Assembly: GCA_043764135.1 (NCBI GenBank)
Contig: JAYUKV010000126.1
Location: forward strand, 1 to 8,634
DNA length: 8,634 bases
Source: JAYUKV01 sp043764135
Lineage (GTDB): Bacteria; Patescibacteriota; JACMRA01
Direction of reading: 5' to 3'
The translations under genes were made by a program, and so were the position numbers. The number at the start of each line of letters is the position of its first letter. Position 1 is the first letter of the stretch. Below the pieces are notes generated by a model. It was given only the letters and a program-made list of their open reading frames with translations, was not told the DNA's origin and searched no databases. This document shows positions 7,511-8,634 of this stretch, piece after piece.

Positions 7511-7561
7511 TTGACAATATTGTAAACTGTCTTAAGACTCAATCTAAGTTTTTTAACTTAG
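7511..7561. promoter_or_regulatory. Three successive palindromes in the divergent region (candidate operators)
   Basis: Three dyads stand in a row upstream of dcd. ACAATATTGT (7514-7523) extends to TT-N-ACAATATTGT-N-AA over 7511-7526. GTCTTAAGAC (7529-7538) is a perfect 10-base palindrome. CTAAGTT/AACTTAG (7544-7550 and 7555-7561) is a 7-base inverted repeat around TTTT. The first also contains TTGACA (7511-7516), a perfect -35 match on the plus strand, but no good -10 lies at normal distance. Such an arrangement between divergent genes suits binding of dimeric regulators, but no known operator consensus is recognised. AT-rich DNA makes single dyads common, so the cluster is more notable than any one of them. 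Confidence 0.4.
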
Positions 7562-7580
7562 TAAAATTGTAATGTGAGGT
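7562..7580 (+). promoter_or_regulatory. Candidate -10 box and Shine-Dalgarno site of dcd
   Basis: GTGAGGT at 7574-7580 is a good Shine-Dalgarno sequence with GAGG ending 4 bases before the dcd ATG at 7584, and it fixes the start. TAAAAT at 7562-7567 matches TATAAT at 5 of 6 positions and would start transcription near 7574, giving a very short leader. No convincing -35 is paired with it. The ribosome site is secure; the promoter is tentative. Confidence 0.5.
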
Positions 7581-7583
7581 AAT

Positions 7584-8168
7584 ATGCAACTCTCAGACAC
7601 TGATATTAAACGTGGAATGGATCGAAGTGAAATCTTCATCGAGCCATACGATGAGAATCGACTACAATCCGCTTCTTACGATGTATTACTTGGTAACGAA
7701 TTCTTCATCTTTGACAAGCACAAGATTCAAGTAATCGACCCTAAGCTTAACTTAGAACTCCACATGACCAAGGTCAAAGTAAAAGACGATGATAAATTCA
7801 TCCTCCACCCCAATCAGTTTGCCCTAGGCGTAACAAAGGACAAAATTGGAGTTGACGATGCCCATTCTTGTCAGATAGATGGTAAGAGTTCAATGGCAAG
7901 GTTTGGATTAATAGTTCACACTACGGCGGGATACATAGATCCGGGTAATAATTTATGTATCACTCTTGAACTATACAACTGTAACTCCGTACCAATTATC
8001 CTGTACCCAAGCATGAAAATTGCACAAATGCGATTTTACAGACTACTTACGCCATCGACCAGACCTTATGGTACTAAAGGCCTTAACTCAAAATACTTTG
8101 GAGCAACCGGCATTCAAGCAAGCCAAATGCACAAGAATTGGGGAGCTGGAGATTGGCAAGGTAACTAA
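7584..8168 (+). CDS. dcd: dCTP deaminase, possibly the bifunctional dUMP-forming type
   Basis: This enzyme deaminates dCTP to dUTP, feeding dUMP and dTTP synthesis; members form homotrimers in the cytoplasm. At 194 residues the protein is full length for the family (about 190-205). Key motifs are SASYDVLLGNEF (29-40), LHPNQFALG (74-82), the nucleotide-binding loop DGKSSMARFG (99-108), HTTAGYIDPG (112-121), the catalytic glutamate Glu129 in ITLELYN (126-132) and PYGTKGLNSKYFG near the C-terminus. The HTTAG loop and the PYG...SKY tail resemble the Mycobacterium tuberculosis enzyme, a bifunctional dCTP deaminase/dUTPase, more than E. coli Dcd (HVTAH). Direct conversion to dUMP is therefore possible but not shown. 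In the loop after DPG the usual SG is replaced by NNL, a small oddity. The ATG at 7584 has a GAGG site. An intrinsic terminator follows 21 bases after the TAA stop, so dcd is monocistronic. Confidence 0.96.
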   Translation: MQLSDTDIKRGMDRSEIFIEPYDENRLQSASYDVLLGNEFFIFDKHKIQVIDPKLNLELHMTKVKVKDDDKFILHPNQFALGVTKDKIGVDDAHSCQIDGKSSMARFGLIVHTTAGYIDPGNNLCITLELYNCNSVPIILYPSMKIAQMRFYRLLTPSTRPYGTKGLNSKYFGATGIQASQMHKNWGAGDWQGN

Positions 8169-8189
8169 AGAAATTTAAACAACAATAAA

Positions 8190-8211
8190 CCCGCTTTTTG
8201 CGGGAATTTTT
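8190..8211 (+). terminator. Intrinsic terminator of dcd
   Basis: CCCGC (8190-8194) and GCGGG (8200-8204) form a perfect five-base GC stem around a TTTTT loop, followed by AATTTTT. It begins 21 bases after the dcd stop. Read on the minus strand the stem is followed by TTTATTGTT, so it may also act weakly for transcripts arriving from the right. Confidence 0.9.
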
Positions 8212-8370
8212 ATTACAATTCTATAGCTAATTAATACTAAAAATGTACATTTAGAATGTATAAAATATTCAAATATTTATTGCTTGTTATTTTACTCTTA
8301 ACCCAATGGTTAAAGCAAAATAAGAAGTGATAAATATTGGGATATTTGTAGTTATAAATGTATTTTTTTA

Positions 8371-8604
8371 GTGGTAATTAGCAATATATATCAAGAAGAT
8401 AAGATTACTAATGAAAAAAGTGTCTATATAATTGTTCTTAACAATAAGTGCAAGATATTCTTTAGGAGATTTATATCAGGAAATAGCTACAATTTTTGTT
8501 TATCGATGGAAGCTATGGAAAATAAAAAAGTGGTTCAATTTTCTGAAGACTTAACACTTTTTAAAAACCCATCCATATCCGAAATACTCCATAATCTCCT
8601 TTAA
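8371..8604 (+). CDS. Doubtful 77-codon hypothetical reading frame
   Basis: A frame opening with GTG reads MVISNIYQEDKITNEK at its N-terminus and ends in TAA. The middle (SVYIIVLNNKCKIFFRRF) looks protein-like, with alternating hydrophobic residues, but I recognise no family. Against it: there is no Shine-Dalgarno site, no in-frame ATG before residue 46, and the last 18 codons overlap a more convincing minus-strand gene end at 8551-8634. They also use CTC, CTT and TCC codons unusual for DNA this AT-rich. A TATAAA at 8353-8358, 12 bases before the GTG, could drive a short-leader transcript. The preceding intergenic bases 8212-8370 hold only AT-rich sequence and a small TTAACC/GGTTAA hairpin (8298-8313). 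It may be a small gene, a decayed remnant or chance. Confidence 0.3.
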   Translation: MVISNIYQEDKITNEKSVYIIVLNNKCKIFFRRFISGNSYNFCLSMEAMENKKVVQFSEDLTLFKNPSISEILHNLL

Positions 8605-8634
8605 TTCTTCATCGCTTACATCATACTCTTTTTG
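8551..8634 (-). CDS. C-terminal end of an unidentified minus-strand gene (partial, enters from the right edge)
   Basis: On the minus strand the frame is open from the window edge to a TAA at 8553-8551. The 27 visible residues begin QKEYDVSDEELKEIMEYFGY and end GWVFKKC. An acidic amphipathic helix (VSDEELKEIMEYF) and purine-first codons (GAG, GAT, GAA, AAG, ATT) are what a real coding sequence in AT-rich DNA looks like. The start and the rest of the protein lie outside the window, and no function can be assigned. If real, it converges on dcd and overlaps the weak 77-codon plus-strand frame by 54 bases. Confidence 0.5.
   Translation of the reverse strand, partial: QKEYDVSDEELKEIMEYFGYGWVFKKC

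Noticed and set aside
7511..7526. NrdR-type box in front of dcd
   Set aside because: ACAATATTGT shares only the outer ACA/TGT and the AT core; the spacing and length do not fit the 16-base NrdR consensus.
7511..7540. TTGACA-based promoter for dcd
   Set aside because: The -35 match is perfect, but at 15-18 bases downstream only poor -10 sequences occur (for example TAAGAC), so it was not called as the promoter.

Overview
The window is AT-rich bacterial DNA with compact, mostly minus-strand genes. It holds three complete minus-strand genes (a helical protein of unknown function, a RecQ helicase, and a 1352-residue multidomain protein), one complete plus-strand gene (dCTP deaminase, dcd), and gene fragments at both edges. 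All genes read with the standard code, and every stop I could check is TAA or TAG. The AT content, the large protein of no obvious family, and the mix of Shine-Dalgarno and apparently leaderless starts would fit a small-genome bacterium such as a Patescibacteria/CPR member. Nothing here fixes the lineage, so treat that as a weak guess.

Layout from left to right. Positions 1-23 are the first codons of a minus-strand gene that leaves the window; it has a textbook GGAGGT ribosome site and a plausible promoter at 48-75. A gene-free stretch of about 370 bases (24-397) follows. Its centre, 202-331, is a long imperfect inverted repeat with two mutually exclusive pairings, and it buries an AAGGAGG motif in its stem. 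Next come the 225-residue helical protein (398-1075) and recQ (1087-3312). They are 11 bases apart and probably form one transcript, recQ first. Upstream of recQ lies the large gene (3394-7452). It has a helical N-terminal half, a central segment whose motif order resembles the glutamate-cysteine ligase/amidoligase superfamily, and a long beta-rich repeat region that looks propeller-like. Its start codon lies six bases from a perfect TATAAT, suggesting a leaderless mRNA.

The 131-base divergent region 7453-7583 carries three consecutive palindromes between the large gene and dcd (7584-8168). dcd has its own Shine-Dalgarno site and a clear intrinsic terminator (8190-8211). The right end holds a weak 77-codon plus-strand reading frame (8371-8604). 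Overlapping it is the C-terminal end of a better-looking minus-strand gene (8551-8634) that enters from beyond the window.

Functionally, RecQ (DNA repair and recombination) and dCTP deaminase (dUTP/dTTP supply) are housekeeping proteins. The most novel items are the large putative amidoligase/propeller protein, the helical protein encoded with recQ, and the structured intergenic element. No mobile-element gene, CRISPR array, rRNA or tRNA was found.
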